Shown here: piece by piece, positions 31,349-39,880 of the stretch | Numbering within the stretch: the first letter of the stretch is position 1 | How the letters are laid out: each line of letters opens with the position of its first letter | Source: Streptomyces spinosus | Lineage (GTDB): Bacteria > Actinomycetota > Actinomycetes > Streptomycetales > Streptomycetaceae | Assembly (NCBI RefSeq): GCF_020400655.1 | Contig: NZ_JAINRC010000001.1 | Coordinates: 620,001-684,000 of the forward strand | Length of the DNA stretch: 64,000 nt | Direction of reading: 5' to 3' | Translations under genes and position numbers: made by a program | The notes under the pieces: model-generated | Databases searched by the model: none | Seen by the model: only the letters and a program-made list of their open reading frames with translations | What the model was told of the DNA's origin: nothing

Positions 31349-32343
31349 AGCTCGTCCTCCTCTTGCTTGAGCACCATGCGCAGGTAGTACGAGGTGATGA
31401 CGAGCAGGACCAGGATGGTCAGGAAGGAGATGGCGGCGCCGACGCCGAAGTGCTGGTTGCCGACGCCCTCGACGTAGGCGTAGATCGGCAGGGTCTCGGT
31501 GAGGTGGTCGGGGCCGCCCTCGTTCATGGCGAAGATCTGCGGGAACGCCTTGAAGATCCAGATGACTTCGAGGAAGGTCGTGGCGTACAGGAAGGGCCGC
31601 AGGAAGGGCAGGGTCACCGAGGTGAAGCCCTTCCAGGCTCCGGCGCCGTCCAGGGAGGCCGCCTCGTACAGCTCGCGGGGGATGGTGGTGGTCGCGGCGT
31701 AGAGGTTGATCGCCACGAAGGGTATGGACTGCCAGACGAGGAGCAGGATGATCACGGCGAAGGTGGAGAACTGGGTCTGGAGCCAGTTGTGGTCGGCCAT
31801 GGAGTGCCAGCCGAGCTTGTCCAGCGCCCAGTTGACGACGCCGAAACGCTGGGCGAACAGCCACTGGTAGACGGTGGTGGCCGCGATGACCGGCATGGCC
31901 CAGGCGAGGACGAGCCCGATCATCAGCAGCAGGCGCATCCGGGCGCCGAGGCGGGCCAGCAGCAGGCCGATCAGGGTGCCGAACACCATGATCAGTACGA
32001 CGTTGACGGCGGTGAAGACGACGGAGCGCTCGACGACGCGCCAGAAGTCCCCGCCGCTGAGCACCTCCTGGTAGTTGTCGACGCCGTTCCACTCGGTGAG
32101 GTGCTGGATGAGCTGGCGCGGGTTGAGGTTCTGGAACGACAGCAGGCCGTTCTTGACCAGGGGCCAGCCGAGCAGCACCGCGGTGGCCAGCAGCGCGGGC
32201 AGCAGGAGCAGGTAGGGGGCGGCGGCTGCGCGCCGGGACGGGGCGCCGGTGGTGCGGCTGTCACCGCGCGGCGGGGCCGGCACCCGGGCCTTGCGGACAG
32301 CGGGCTCCCCGGCCGTGTCCGTGCCTTCGGTCTGCACTGACAT
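31345..32343 (-). CDS. dasB: ABC sugar transporter permease, DasB-like (332 aa)
   Basis: MalF/CUT1-type permease with a cytoplasmic N-terminus of about 45 residues, then helices beginning YLLLLPALLATAVLLGWPLV. The EAA loop is ELYEAASLDGAGAWKGFTSVTLPFLRP. The start is put at ATG 32343, in front of MSVQTEG; an upstream ATG at 32379 is possible but less like relatives. Located 78 bases downstream of the binding-protein gene and overlapping DasC. Confidence 0.9.
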   Translation of the reverse strand: MSVQTEGTDTAGEPAVRKARVPAPPRGDSRTTGAPSRRAAAAPYLLLLPALLATAVLLGWPLVKNGLLSFQNLNPRQLIQHLTEWNGVDNYQEVLSGGDFWRVVERSVVFTAVNVVLIMVFGTLIGLLLARLGARMRLLLMIGLVLAWAMPVIAATTVYQWLFAQRFGVVNWALDKLGWHSMADHNWLQTQFSTFAVIILLLVWQSIPFVAINLYAATTTIPRELYEAASLDGAGAWKGFTSVTLPFLRPFLYATTFLEVIWIFKAFPQIFAMNEGGPDHLTETLPIYAYVEGVGNQHFGVGAAISFLTILVLLVITSYYLRMVLKQEEDEL

Positions 32344-32421
32344 GAGTTGCCATCTCTTCCGTGGCCGTACGGACGACACTGGTGAGCCGGGGGCGCGAGC
32401 GTGGCACCCCCGGCGCGGTCA

Positions 32422-33702
32422 TCAGTTCTGCTGGGCCAGGCGCTTGTTGATCTCGCCCTCGACCTGCTTGGCGGCGTCCGCGGGGGACTTGCCGTTGAGC
32501 ACGGCCGTCATGTACGACTTGATCGGGTTCGGGTTGTTCTCCACCGCGCCCCACTCGGGGATCAGCGGGGTGGTGCCGCCGACGGCGGCACCGGGGGCGG
32601 CGGCCTCGGCGACGGCGTTGCCCTTGAGGTTGGACTCCAGGGCCTGCTTGTTCGGGATGACGCCGTTGAGCTTGGCCAGTTCGCCCTCGTACTGGTCGGA
32701 CAGGGCGATCTTCAGGAACTCCTTGGCCAGGGCCTGCTTCTTGCTGCCCTGGGCGACGGCGAGGTTGGATCCGCCGAGGAAGACGCCCTCGGGCTTGTCC
32801 GCGGTCTGTCCGGGGATGGTGAAGTAGCCGAGGTCCTTCTCGATGGCCTTGTTGGCCTTGACGGCGGTGCCGGCCTCCCAGCCCATGCCGATGAAGGCGC
32901 CGGTCTTGCCCTTGGCGAAGACCTCGGCCTGCTGCGGGGTGGCCTCGTCCTTGTCCTTGGGGGCCTTGGAGTAGGAGGCGTACTTCTTGTAGATCTCCAT
33001 GGCCTTGGAGACCTTCGGGTCGCCGAGGTTGGAGACGTACTTGTCGCCGTCCTTCTTCACCAGGTCGGCACCCTGGCCGATGGTCAGGCCGTCGAAGAAG
33101 TACCAGTTCTGGCCGGGCAGGTAGATCGGCTCGGCGTCCGTCTTCTTGCCGATGGTCTCCAGGTCCTTGAAGAACTCGTCCCGGGTCTTGGGGGTGTCCT
33201 TCAGGCCGGCCTTCGCCCAGATCTTCTTGTTGTAGACGACGACGCGGTTGGCGAAGTACCAGGGGGCACCGTACTGCTTGCCGTCGTAGACGGAGGACTG
33301 CGAGACCGACGGCGTCCAGTCGGCGCCGATCTCCTTCTTCAGGTCGCTCAGGTCGGCGAGGCCGCCGGTGGCCGCGTAGGCCGGGGTCTGGGTGTTGCCG
33401 ACCTCCAGCACGTCCGGCGGGTTGGACTCGGAGAGGGCGGTGGTGATCTTCTGCTGGATCCCGTCCCACTTCTGCGTCTCGAACTTCAGCTTGGCGCCGG
33501 TCTTCTTCTCGAACGCGGCCGTGACGTCCTTGACCCACTGGTCCGGCGTGGAGCCGTCCATCGCCCAGACCGTCAGGGTCTGCCCCTTGAAGCCGTCCGG
33601 TCCCGCGTTCTTGCCGCTGTCGTCGCCGTCGTCCCCGCCGCACGCCGACACGGAGACCATCATGCCCGCGATCACGATCGCGGCCGCAAGCTTGCGCTTC
33701 AC
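32422..33702 (-). CDS. dasA: Chitosugar-binding lipoprotein, DasA-like (426 aa)
   Basis: Extracellular solute-binding protein (family 1) anchored by a lipid at Cys21 (signal peptide MKRKLAAAIVIAGMMVSVSAC). It captures sugars for the DasB/DasC permeases. The close resemblance of the leader and of QTLTVWAMDGSTPDQWVKDVT to DasA points to chitobiose or N-acetylglucosamine oligomers as ligand. GTG 33702 has GGAGGG upstream. The promoter region carries DasR-like boxes (33796-33811 and 33821-33836). Confidence 0.9.
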   Translation of the reverse strand: MKRKLAAAIVIAGMMVSVSACGGDDGDDSGKNAGPDGFKGQTLTVWAMDGSTPDQWVKDVTAAFEKKTGAKLKFETQKWDGIQQKITTALSESNPPDVLEVGNTQTPAYAATGGLADLSDLKKEIGADWTPSVSQSSVYDGKQYGAPWYFANRVVVYNKKIWAKAGLKDTPKTRDEFFKDLETIGKKTDAEPIYLPGQNWYFFDGLTIGQGADLVKKDGDKYVSNLGDPKVSKAMEIYKKYASYSKAPKDKDEATPQQAEVFAKGKTGAFIGMGWEAGTAVKANKAIEKDLGYFTIPGQTADKPEGVFLGGSNLAVAQGSKKQALAKEFLKIALSDQYEGELAKLNGVIPNKQALESNLKGNAVAEAAAPGAAVGGTTPLIPEWGAVENNPNPIKSYMTAVLNGKSPADAAKQVEGEINKRLAQQN

Positions 33703-33795
33703 GCCACCCTCCTCAGGGATGCCACTAACCCCCCACGCCCTCGGCGGTGACCTGCGTACGACGCTGTTGCACGTAGGGCTCGGGACCTGGCCACT

Positions 33796-33811
33796 AATGG
33801 TGTAGACCAGT
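33796..33811. promoter_or_regulatory. dre-like site 1 (DasR box)
   Basis: AATGGTGTAGACCAGT matches 14 of 16 positions of the DasR response element ACTGGTCTAGACCAGT. It lies about 95 bases upstream of the dasA-like start, where a repressor would cover the promoter. Confidence 0.75.
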
Positions 33812-33820
33812 ACGGTGGAG

Positions 33821-33836
33821 CTTGGCCTAGACCTTT
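33821..33836. promoter_or_regulatory. dre-like site 2 (weaker)
   Basis: CTTGGCCTAGACCTTT keeps the core TGGxCTAGACC of the DasR box (10 of 12 core positions). It is 10 bases from the stronger site 1. Confidence 0.5.
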
Positions 33837-33936
33837 TGGAGTGTCAAGGGTGGTTCGGAAAGCCGGTCCGGGCCGTTACGAGAAAGTCACCGGAGCGCGT
33901 CCGTCCGCATTCCGACCCTTTCGCCCGGACTGTTCA

Positions 33937-33952
33937 GTTGGACTAGACCATA
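33937..33952. promoter_or_regulatory. dre-like site 3 near dasR
   Basis: GTTGGACTAGACCATA contains the core TGGACTAGACCA, 11 of 12 matches to TGGTCTAGACCA. It lies 53 bases upstream of the regulator start and suggests autoregulation. A further half-site AGTTGGTC follows at 33956-33963. Confidence 0.7.
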
Positions 33953-34004
33953 GGGCAGTTGGTCGCTATAACGGGAGACCGTCGACACAGCCGGGAAGGC
34001 AGGC

Positions 34005-34829
34005 ATGACCACCGACGTCAGCAGCGCCCAGCCGTACAGGGGGGCGTCCGGCCGCACCGCGCGCGTGCCGAAGTACTACCGGATCAAGCAGCAACTGCTC
34101 TCCATGGCCGAGGCGTTGCAGCCCGGTTCGGCCATGCCGGCGGAACGTCTGCTCGCCGTCCGGTTCGACACCTCCCGGACCACCGTCCGGCAGGCGCTCC
34201 AGGAACTCGTGGGCGAGGGCCGGCTCGACCGGATCCAGGGCAAGGGCACCTTCGTCGCCCAGCCCAAGCTGTACCGCACGCTGCAACTCACCTCGCACAC
34301 CGAGGACATGAGGGCCCAGGGGCTCACACCCGCCTCGCAGGTGCTCGACATCGGGGAGGTCCCGGCGGACGAGAAGCTGGCGGGTCTGCTGGGCATCGGG
34401 ATCGGCGGGAAGGTGCTGCGCATCGAGCGGCTGCGGCTGGCCAGCGGCGACCCGATGGCGATCGAGACGACCCATCTGTCCGTACGCCGCTTCCCCGGCC
34501 TGCGCCGGTCCCTCGCGACGTACCCCTCGCTCTACACGGCGCTCGCCGAGGTGTACGGCGTCCATCTCGCCGAGGCCGACGAGACCATCGAGACCTCGCT
34601 GTCGACCCCGCGCGAGGCGCAGTTGCTCGGCACCGACGTGGGGTTGCCGATGCTGCTGCTGTCCCGGCACTCGCGGGACGCGGCGGGGACCCCGGTGGAG
34701 TGGGTGCGCTCGGTGTACCGGGGTTCCCGCTACAAGTTCGTGGCCGCCCTGCGCCGGCCGGGCACCCCGGTGGTCCGGCGCAGGGCGGCTGCGCCGGACC
34801 CGGACCCGGACGCGGCCGGTCGCCCCTGA
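34005..34829 (+). CDS. dasR: DasR-like GntR/HutC regulator (274 aa)
   Basis: Repressor with an N-terminal winged helix (residues about 20-90; [22 protein letters not shown]) and a C-terminal UTRA effector domain (about 100-245), which in DasR binds glucosamine-6-phosphate. It is divergent from the dasA-like gene across a region with three dre-like sites, as in the S. coelicolor das locus. The leading MTTDVSSA and [13 protein letters not shown] closely resemble DasR. It has an extra Arg/Pro/Asp-rich tail of about 20 residues. It may be the genome's DasR or a paralogue; only the rest of the genome can tell. Confidence 0.88.
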   Translation: MTTDVSSAQPYRGASGRTARVPKYYRIKQQLLSMAEALQPGSAMPAERLLAVRFDTSRTTVRQALQELVGEGRLDRIQGKGTFVAQPKLYRTLQLTSHTEDMRAQGLTPASQVLDIGEVPADEKLAGLLGIGIGGKVLRIERLRLASGDPMAIETTHLSVRRFPGLRRSLATYPSLYTALAEVYGVHLAEADETIETSLSTPREAQLLGTDVGLPMLLLSRHSRDAAGTPVEWVRSVYRGSRYKFVAALRRPGTPVVRRRAAAPDPDPDAAGRP

Positions 34830-34856
34830 GGCGAAGGGCGCGGAGGCGGTCGCGTA

Positions 34857-35588
<732 letters not shown>

Positions 35589-35662
35589 TCACTCCTTCGG
35601 TGGCGCGTCACGGCACCGTCCGGTCCGGCCGCGGCAGGCGGGTGGCGATCGCCCCTGCCCCG

Positions 35663-36061
35663 CTACGGCAGGACGGCGAACCCGTCCAGCTCCACCAGCG
35701 CCCGCTCGTCCCACAGGCGTACGACCTCCACGACGGCCATCGCCGGATAGTCGCGGCCCGCCGACTCCCGCCAGATCCGGCCGAGTCGCCGCGCGTGGAC
35801 GCGGTACGCGGCGACGTCCGTGGCGTAGACGGTGACCCGGGCGAGGTCGGCGGGGGTGCCGCCGGCCGCGCGCAGGGCGGTGAGGAGGTTGCCGAGGGCC
35901 GTGGCGAACTGCTCGGGCAGCGAGTCGCCGGTGATCGTGCCGTCGGCGTCCAGCGCGGTCTGCCCGGCGAGGAACACCACGCGGGAGCCGGCCGCGACGA
36001 CGGCGTGCGAGAAGCCCGTGGGCGGGGACAGCTCGGGCGGGTTGACACGCTCGGTCGTCAC
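35663..36061 (-). CDS. RidA-family enamine/imine deaminase (132 aa)
   Basis: RidA/YjgF/Rid protein: a small trimeric fold that hydrolyses reactive enamines or imines to ketone and ammonia. Visible: VVFLAGQTALDADGTITGD, LPEQFATALGNLLTALRAAGG, and the conserved Arg region LARVTVYATD. GTG 36061 overlaps the acyl-CoA dehydrogenase stop (GTGA). Its place in an aminobenzoyl-CoA pathway is sensible because reduction and oxidation of 2-amino-cyclohexene-CoA intermediates give enamines that must lose ammonia. Confidence 0.85.
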   Translation of the reverse strand: MTTERVNPPELSPPTGFSHAVVAAGSRVVFLAGQTALDADGTITGDSLPEQFATALGNLLTALRAAGGTPADLARVTVYATDVAAYRVHARRLGRIWRESAGRDYPAMAVVEVVRLWDERALVELDGFAVLP

Positions 36062-37188
36062 CGTGCCTCCTTCTGTGCCGTGGTGTACAGCTCCTTGGCG
36101 ATGATGCCGCGCTGGACCTCGCTGGCGCCCTCGTAGATGCGGGGGGCGCGCACCTCCCGGTAGAGGTGTTCGAGGAGGTGGCCACGGCGCAGGGCGCGGG
36201 CACCGTGCAGCTGGACGGCGGTGTCGACGACGTACTGCGCGGTCTCGGTGGCGAGCAGCTTGGCCATCGCCGCCCGCCGGGGCACGTCGCCGGCTCCGGC
36301 GTCGTGGGCCGCCGCCGCCGCGTACACCATGAGCCGGGCCGCCTCGGTGCGCAGGGCCATCTCGGCGACCTGGTGGGACACGGCCTGGAGGTCCATCAGT
36401 CTGCCGTGGAAGGCCTCGCGCCGGCTGGTGTGGGCCACGGTGACGTCCAGCGCGGCCTGGGCCATGCCGACCGCGAAGGCGCCGACGCTGGGGCGGAAGA
36501 GGTTGAGGGTGCCCATGGCGACGGCGAAGCCGCGGTCGGGCTCGCCGAGCAGATCGGCGGCGGTGACCGGCACGGCGTCGAAGTCCAGGGCGCCGATGGG
36601 GTGCGGCGAGATCATCTCCAGCGGCTCGCCGGTGAGGCCGGGCCGGTCGGCGGGGACGAGGAAGGCGGTCACCCCGCGGGCGCCGGCGCCGGGTGTGGTG
36701 CGGGCGAAGACGGTGTAGAAGTCGGCCTCGGGGGCGTTGGAGATCCAGCACTTGGCGCCGGTGAGCCGCCAGCCGTCGCCGTCGGGCTCGGCCGCGAGGG
36801 CGAGTGCCGCCGCGTCCGAGCCGGCGCCGGGCTCGCTGAGCGCGAAGGCGGCGACCGCGCTGCCGTCGGCGACCCGGGGCAGCCAGCGCTCCCGCTGGGC
36901 CGGGGTGCCGTGGGCGTGCACCGGGTGCGCGCCGAGCCCCTGGAGGGCGAGGGCGGTCTCGGCCTCGGTGCACGCCTGGGCCAGGGACTCCCGCATCAGG
37001 CACAGGTCCAGGGCACCGGAGCGGAAGAGCCGCGCGAGCAGGCCGAGCCGGCCGAGTTCGGCGAGGAGCGGCCGGTTGACGCGGCCGGGTTCGCCCCGGT
37101 CGGCGAGCGGGCGCAGCCGCTCGGCGGCCAGTTCGCGCAGCTCGGCACACCAGGCGGTCTGCTCCGGTCCGAGTGAGAATGCGGACAC
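36058..37188 (-). CDS. Acyl-CoA dehydrogenase (376 aa)
   Basis: FAD-dependent acyl-CoA dehydrogenase. FALSEPGAGSDAAAL binds FAD; the catalytic Glu and C-terminal signature are in RIYEGASEVQRGIIAKELY; QLHGARALRRGHLLEHLYREVRAPR completes the fold. GTG 37188 follows GAGGA. It is cotranscribed with the RidA gene and divergent from the CoA-ligase gene. Probably oxidises an alicyclic or open-chain CoA ester in the anthranilate pathway; the exact step is inferred from context. Confidence 0.88.
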   Translation of the reverse strand: MSAFSLGPEQTAWCAELRELAAERLRPLADRGEPGRVNRPLLAELGRLGLLARLFRSGALDLCLMRESLAQACTEAETALALQGLGAHPVHAHGTPAQRERWLPRVADGSAVAAFALSEPGAGSDAAALALAAEPDGDGWRLTGAKCWISNAPEADFYTVFARTTPGAGARGVTAFLVPADRPGLTGEPLEMISPHPIGALDFDAVPVTAADLLGEPDRGFAVAMGTLNLFRPSVGAFAVGMAQAALDVTVAHTSRREAFHGRLMDLQAVSHQVAEMALRTEAARLMVYAAAAAHDAGAGDVPRRAAMAKLLATETAQYVVDTAVQLHGARALRRGHLLEHLYREVRAPRIYEGASEVQRGIIAKELYTTAQKEAR

Positions 37189-37252
37189 AGCCGGTCCTCC
37201 CTCCGGGGCGGGCCCGTGGCCGTCCCACGCCCTTCCCTGCCCCTCTCCCGAC

Positions 37253-37281
37253 GTTATCGCGCACAGTTGACTGTCGTCACC
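37253..37281. promoter_or_regulatory. Operator-like element, copy 1 (GTTATC-N9-TGACTGTCGTCACC)
   Basis: In the divergent region between the dehydrogenase and CoA-ligase genes. GTTATC and TGACTGTCGTCACC recur with identical spacing upstream of the enoyl-CoA hydratase gene (43088-43116). The second part contains the inverted repeat TGAC-TGTC-GTCA. A good candidate binding site for the PaaX-type regulator. Confidence 0.65.
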
Positions 37282-37395
37282 GGCACGATACGCTGAGGGT
37301 CCCCACTCCGGGGAAGCGCGAGCCCACCAGGAAGCCCGTTCGGGCTTCCGTCCCGGATGTCCCGGACCTCTGTCACGGCAAGGGGGCGGACCGCC

Positions 37396-38988
37396 ATGCA
37401 TCGCTCGGCCCACGTCGACACCTTCGCGCGCGACCATCTGCCCCCGCCGCACGAGTGGCCCGAGCTGCGGTTCGACCTGCCGGAGCTGCGGTACCCCGAC
37501 CGGCTCAACTGCGCCGCCGAGCTCCTGGACCACGCCGACCCGGCCCGGCCGGTCTTCCACACCCCGGACGGCCCCACCTGGACCTACGGGGAGCTGCGCG
37601 CGCGGGTCGACCGGATCGCGCACGTCCTCACCGGCACCCTGGGCGTGGTCCCGGGCAACCGGGTGCTGCTGCGCGGCCCGACCACGCCCTGGCTCGCCGC
37701 CTGCTGGCTGGCGGTGCTGAAGGCGGGCGGGGTCGCGGTCACCGTGCTGGCCCAGCAGCGCCCGTACGAGCTGGCGACCCTGTGCGACATCGCCCGGGTC
37801 GGGCACGCGCTGTGCGACATCCGGGTGGTCGACGACCTGGCGAAGGCCGCGATACCCGGGCTGCGGATCACGACCTACGGCGGTGACACCCCCGACGACC
37901 TCCTGCGCCGGCCGGCCCCCGACGGCCCCTACCGTGCGGTCGACACCGCCAGTGACGACGTCGCCCTGATCGCGTTCACCTCCGGCACGACAGGTCGCCC
38001 GAAAGGGTGCATGCACTTCCACCGGGACGTGCTGGCGATAGCCGACACCTTCTCCCGGCACGTGGTGCGCCCCCACGGGGACGACGTCTTCACCGGCAGT
38101 CCCCCGCTGGGTTTCACCTTCGGTCTCGGCGGACTGGTGGTCTTCCCGCTGCGGGCCGGCGCCAGCGCCCTGCTCCTCGAACAGGCGGGCCCGCGCCAAC
38201 TGCTCCCCGCGATAGCCGAGCACCGCGTCTCGGTCCTGTTCACCGCGCCGACCGCCTACCGCACCATGCTGGACGAATTGGACAGGTACGACGTCTCGTC
38301 CCTGCGGCGCTGTGTGTCGGCCGGCGAGAACCTGCCGACGGCCACCTGGCGGGCCTGGCACGAGCGCACGGGCCTGCGCGTCATCAACGGCATCGGCGCC
38401 ACGGAACTGCTGCACATCTTCGTATCCGCCGCCGACGAGCTGATCCGGCCCGGCACCACGGGCCTGCCGGTGCCGGGCTGGCAGGCGCGCGTCCAGGACG
38501 CCGACGGCCGGCCCGTGCCGGACGGCGAGCCCGGCCTGCTGGCCGTGCGCGGCCCGGTCGGCTGCCGCTACCTGGCCGACCCCCGGCAGCGGGACTACGT
38601 CCGGGACGGCTGGAACGTCACCGGCGACACCTACGTCCGCGAGGGCGACGGCTACTTCCGCTACGTGTCCCGCGCCGACGACATGATCATCTCCGCCGGG
38701 TACAACATCGCGGGCCCGGAGGTGGAGGAGGCGCTGCTGCGCCATCCGGACGTGACCGAGACGGCGGTCGTCGGCCGGCCCGACGAGGCCCGCGGCCAGG
38801 TGGCGATCGCCTACACGGTGCTGCGCGCCGGAGCCCCGCGCGATCCGGCGGCGCTGCGCGCGTTCCTCACCTCCGAGCTGGCGCCCTACAAGTGCCCGCG
38901 CGAGTTCGTCTTCCTCGACGCGCTGCCCCGCACGGCCACCGGCAAGTTGCAGCGGTTCCGGCTGCGCACCGGAGGTGACCCGCAGTGA
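37396..38988 (+). CDS. Benzoate/2-aminobenzoate-CoA ligase-like enzyme (530 aa)
   Basis: ANL-superfamily ligase that makes an aryl-CoA from acid, ATP and CoA. The AMP loop is FTSGTTGRPKGCM; the adenine motif is NGIGATELLHIFVSA, matching the benzoate/2-aminobenzoate-CoA ligase subfamily; the C-terminal lysine motif is LPRTATGKLQRFRLR. ATG 37396 has AAGGGGG upstream; an in-frame ATG at 37357 is less likely. Neighbours encode the monooxygenase/reductase, hydratase and dehydrogenase expected for aerobic 2-aminobenzoyl-CoA breakdown, so anthranilate is the best guess at substrate. Confidence 0.88.
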   Translation: MHRSAHVDTFARDHLPPPHEWPELRFDLPELRYPDRLNCAAELLDHADPARPVFHTPDGPTWTYGELRARVDRIAHVLTGTLGVVPGNRVLLRGPTTPWLAACWLAVLKAGGVAVTVLAQQRPYELATLCDIARVGHALCDIRVVDDLAKAAIPGLRITTYGGDTPDDLLRRPAPDGPYRAVDTASDDVALIAFTSGTTGRPKGCMHFHRDVLAIADTFSRHVVRPHGDDVFTGSPPLGFTFGLGGLVVFPLRAGASALLLEQAGPRQLLPAIAEHRVSVLFTAPTAYRTMLDELDRYDVSSLRRCVSAGENLPTATWRAWHERTGLRVINGIGATELLHIFVSAADELIRPGTTGLPVPGWQARVQDADGRPVPDGEPGLLAVRGPVGCRYLADPRQRDYVRDGWNVTGDTYVREGDGYFRYVSRADDMIISAGYNIAGPEVEEALLRHPDVTETAVVGRPDEARGQVAIAYTVLRAGAPRDPAALRAFLTSELAPYKCPREFVFLDALPRTATGKLQRFRLRTGGDPQ

Positions 38989-39003
38989 TGCCGACGACCT
39001 AAA

Positions 39004-39816
39004 ATGATCAACGTGTCCGAGCAGCACGCCCCCAGGTCCCTCATCGTCACGCTCTACGGCGCGTACGGCCGCTTCATGCCCGGCCCGGTGCCCGTCGCCG
39101 AGCTGATCCGGCTCCTGGCCGCGGTCGGCGTGGACGCGCCGTCCGTGCGTTCCTCGGTGTCCCGGCTCAAACGGCGTGGTCTGCTGTCGCCTGCCCGCAC
39201 GGAGTCCGGCGCGGCGGCCTACGAACTCTCGCCCGAGGCGCGGCAGCTGCTGGAGGACGGCGACCGGCGCATCTACGCCGGGGCGCCCGTCGCGGACGAG
39301 GGCTGGGTGCTCGCGGTGTTCTCGGTCCCGGAGTCGGAGCGGCAGAAACGCCACGTGCTGCGGTCCCGGCTGGCCGGACTGGGCTTCGGCACCGCCGCGC
39401 CGGGGGTGTGGATCGCGCCGGCCCGGCTGTACGAGGAGGCGGAACACACCCTGCGGCGGCTGCGCCTGGACGCGTACGTGGACTTCTTCCGCGGTGAGCA
39501 CCTGGGCTTCGCCGCCACGGCCGAGGCGGTGGGCCGCTGGTGGGACCTGGCCGCGATCGCCAAGGAGCACGAGCGGTTCCTGGACGCGCACGAGCCCGTG
39601 CTGCAGGCCTGGGAGCGCCGGCCGGGCACCCCGCCCCAGGAGGCGTACCACGACTACCTCCTCGCCCTGGACTCCTGGCGCCACCTCCCCTACACCGACC
39701 CGGGCCTGCCCACCCGCCTCCTCCCGGCGAACTGGCCGGGCGTCCGCTCGGCCCAGGTCTTCCACCGCCTCCACGAACGGCTCCGCGACGCGGGAGCGGA
39801 GTTCGCGGGGCTCTGA
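39004..39816 (+). CDS. PaaX-family transcriptional regulator (270 aa)
   Basis: PaaX-type repressor: an N-terminal winged HTH (about 10-85; SVRSSVSRLKRRGLL) and a C-terminal PaaX domain (about 100-265). PaaX itself responds to phenylacetyl-CoA; this relative sits in an aryl-CoA cluster and probably responds to an aryl-CoA. ATG 39004 lies 15 bases after the ligase stop. A possible -10 element TAAAAT (39000-39005) followed seven bases later by GTG 39013 allows a leaderless alternative start. Converges with the monooxygenase gene. Confidence 0.88.
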   Translation: MINVSEQHAPRSLIVTLYGAYGRFMPGPVPVAELIRLLAAVGVDAPSVRSSVSRLKRRGLLSPARTESGAAAYELSPEARQLLEDGDRRIYAGAPVADEGWVLAVFSVPESERQKRHVLRSRLAGLGFGTAAPGVWIAPARLYEEAEHTLRRLRLDAYVDFFRGEHLGFAATAEAVGRWWDLAAIAKEHERFLDAHEPVLQAWERRPGTPPQEAYHDYLLALDSWRHLPYTDPGLPTRLLPANWPGVRSAQVFHRLHERLRDAGAEFAGL

Positions 39817-39880
39817 CACCCGGCGCGCCACGGGCCGCACGCCGAGGCCGGCAAGGAGGAGCGGGCCGGCCCGGTGTTTC

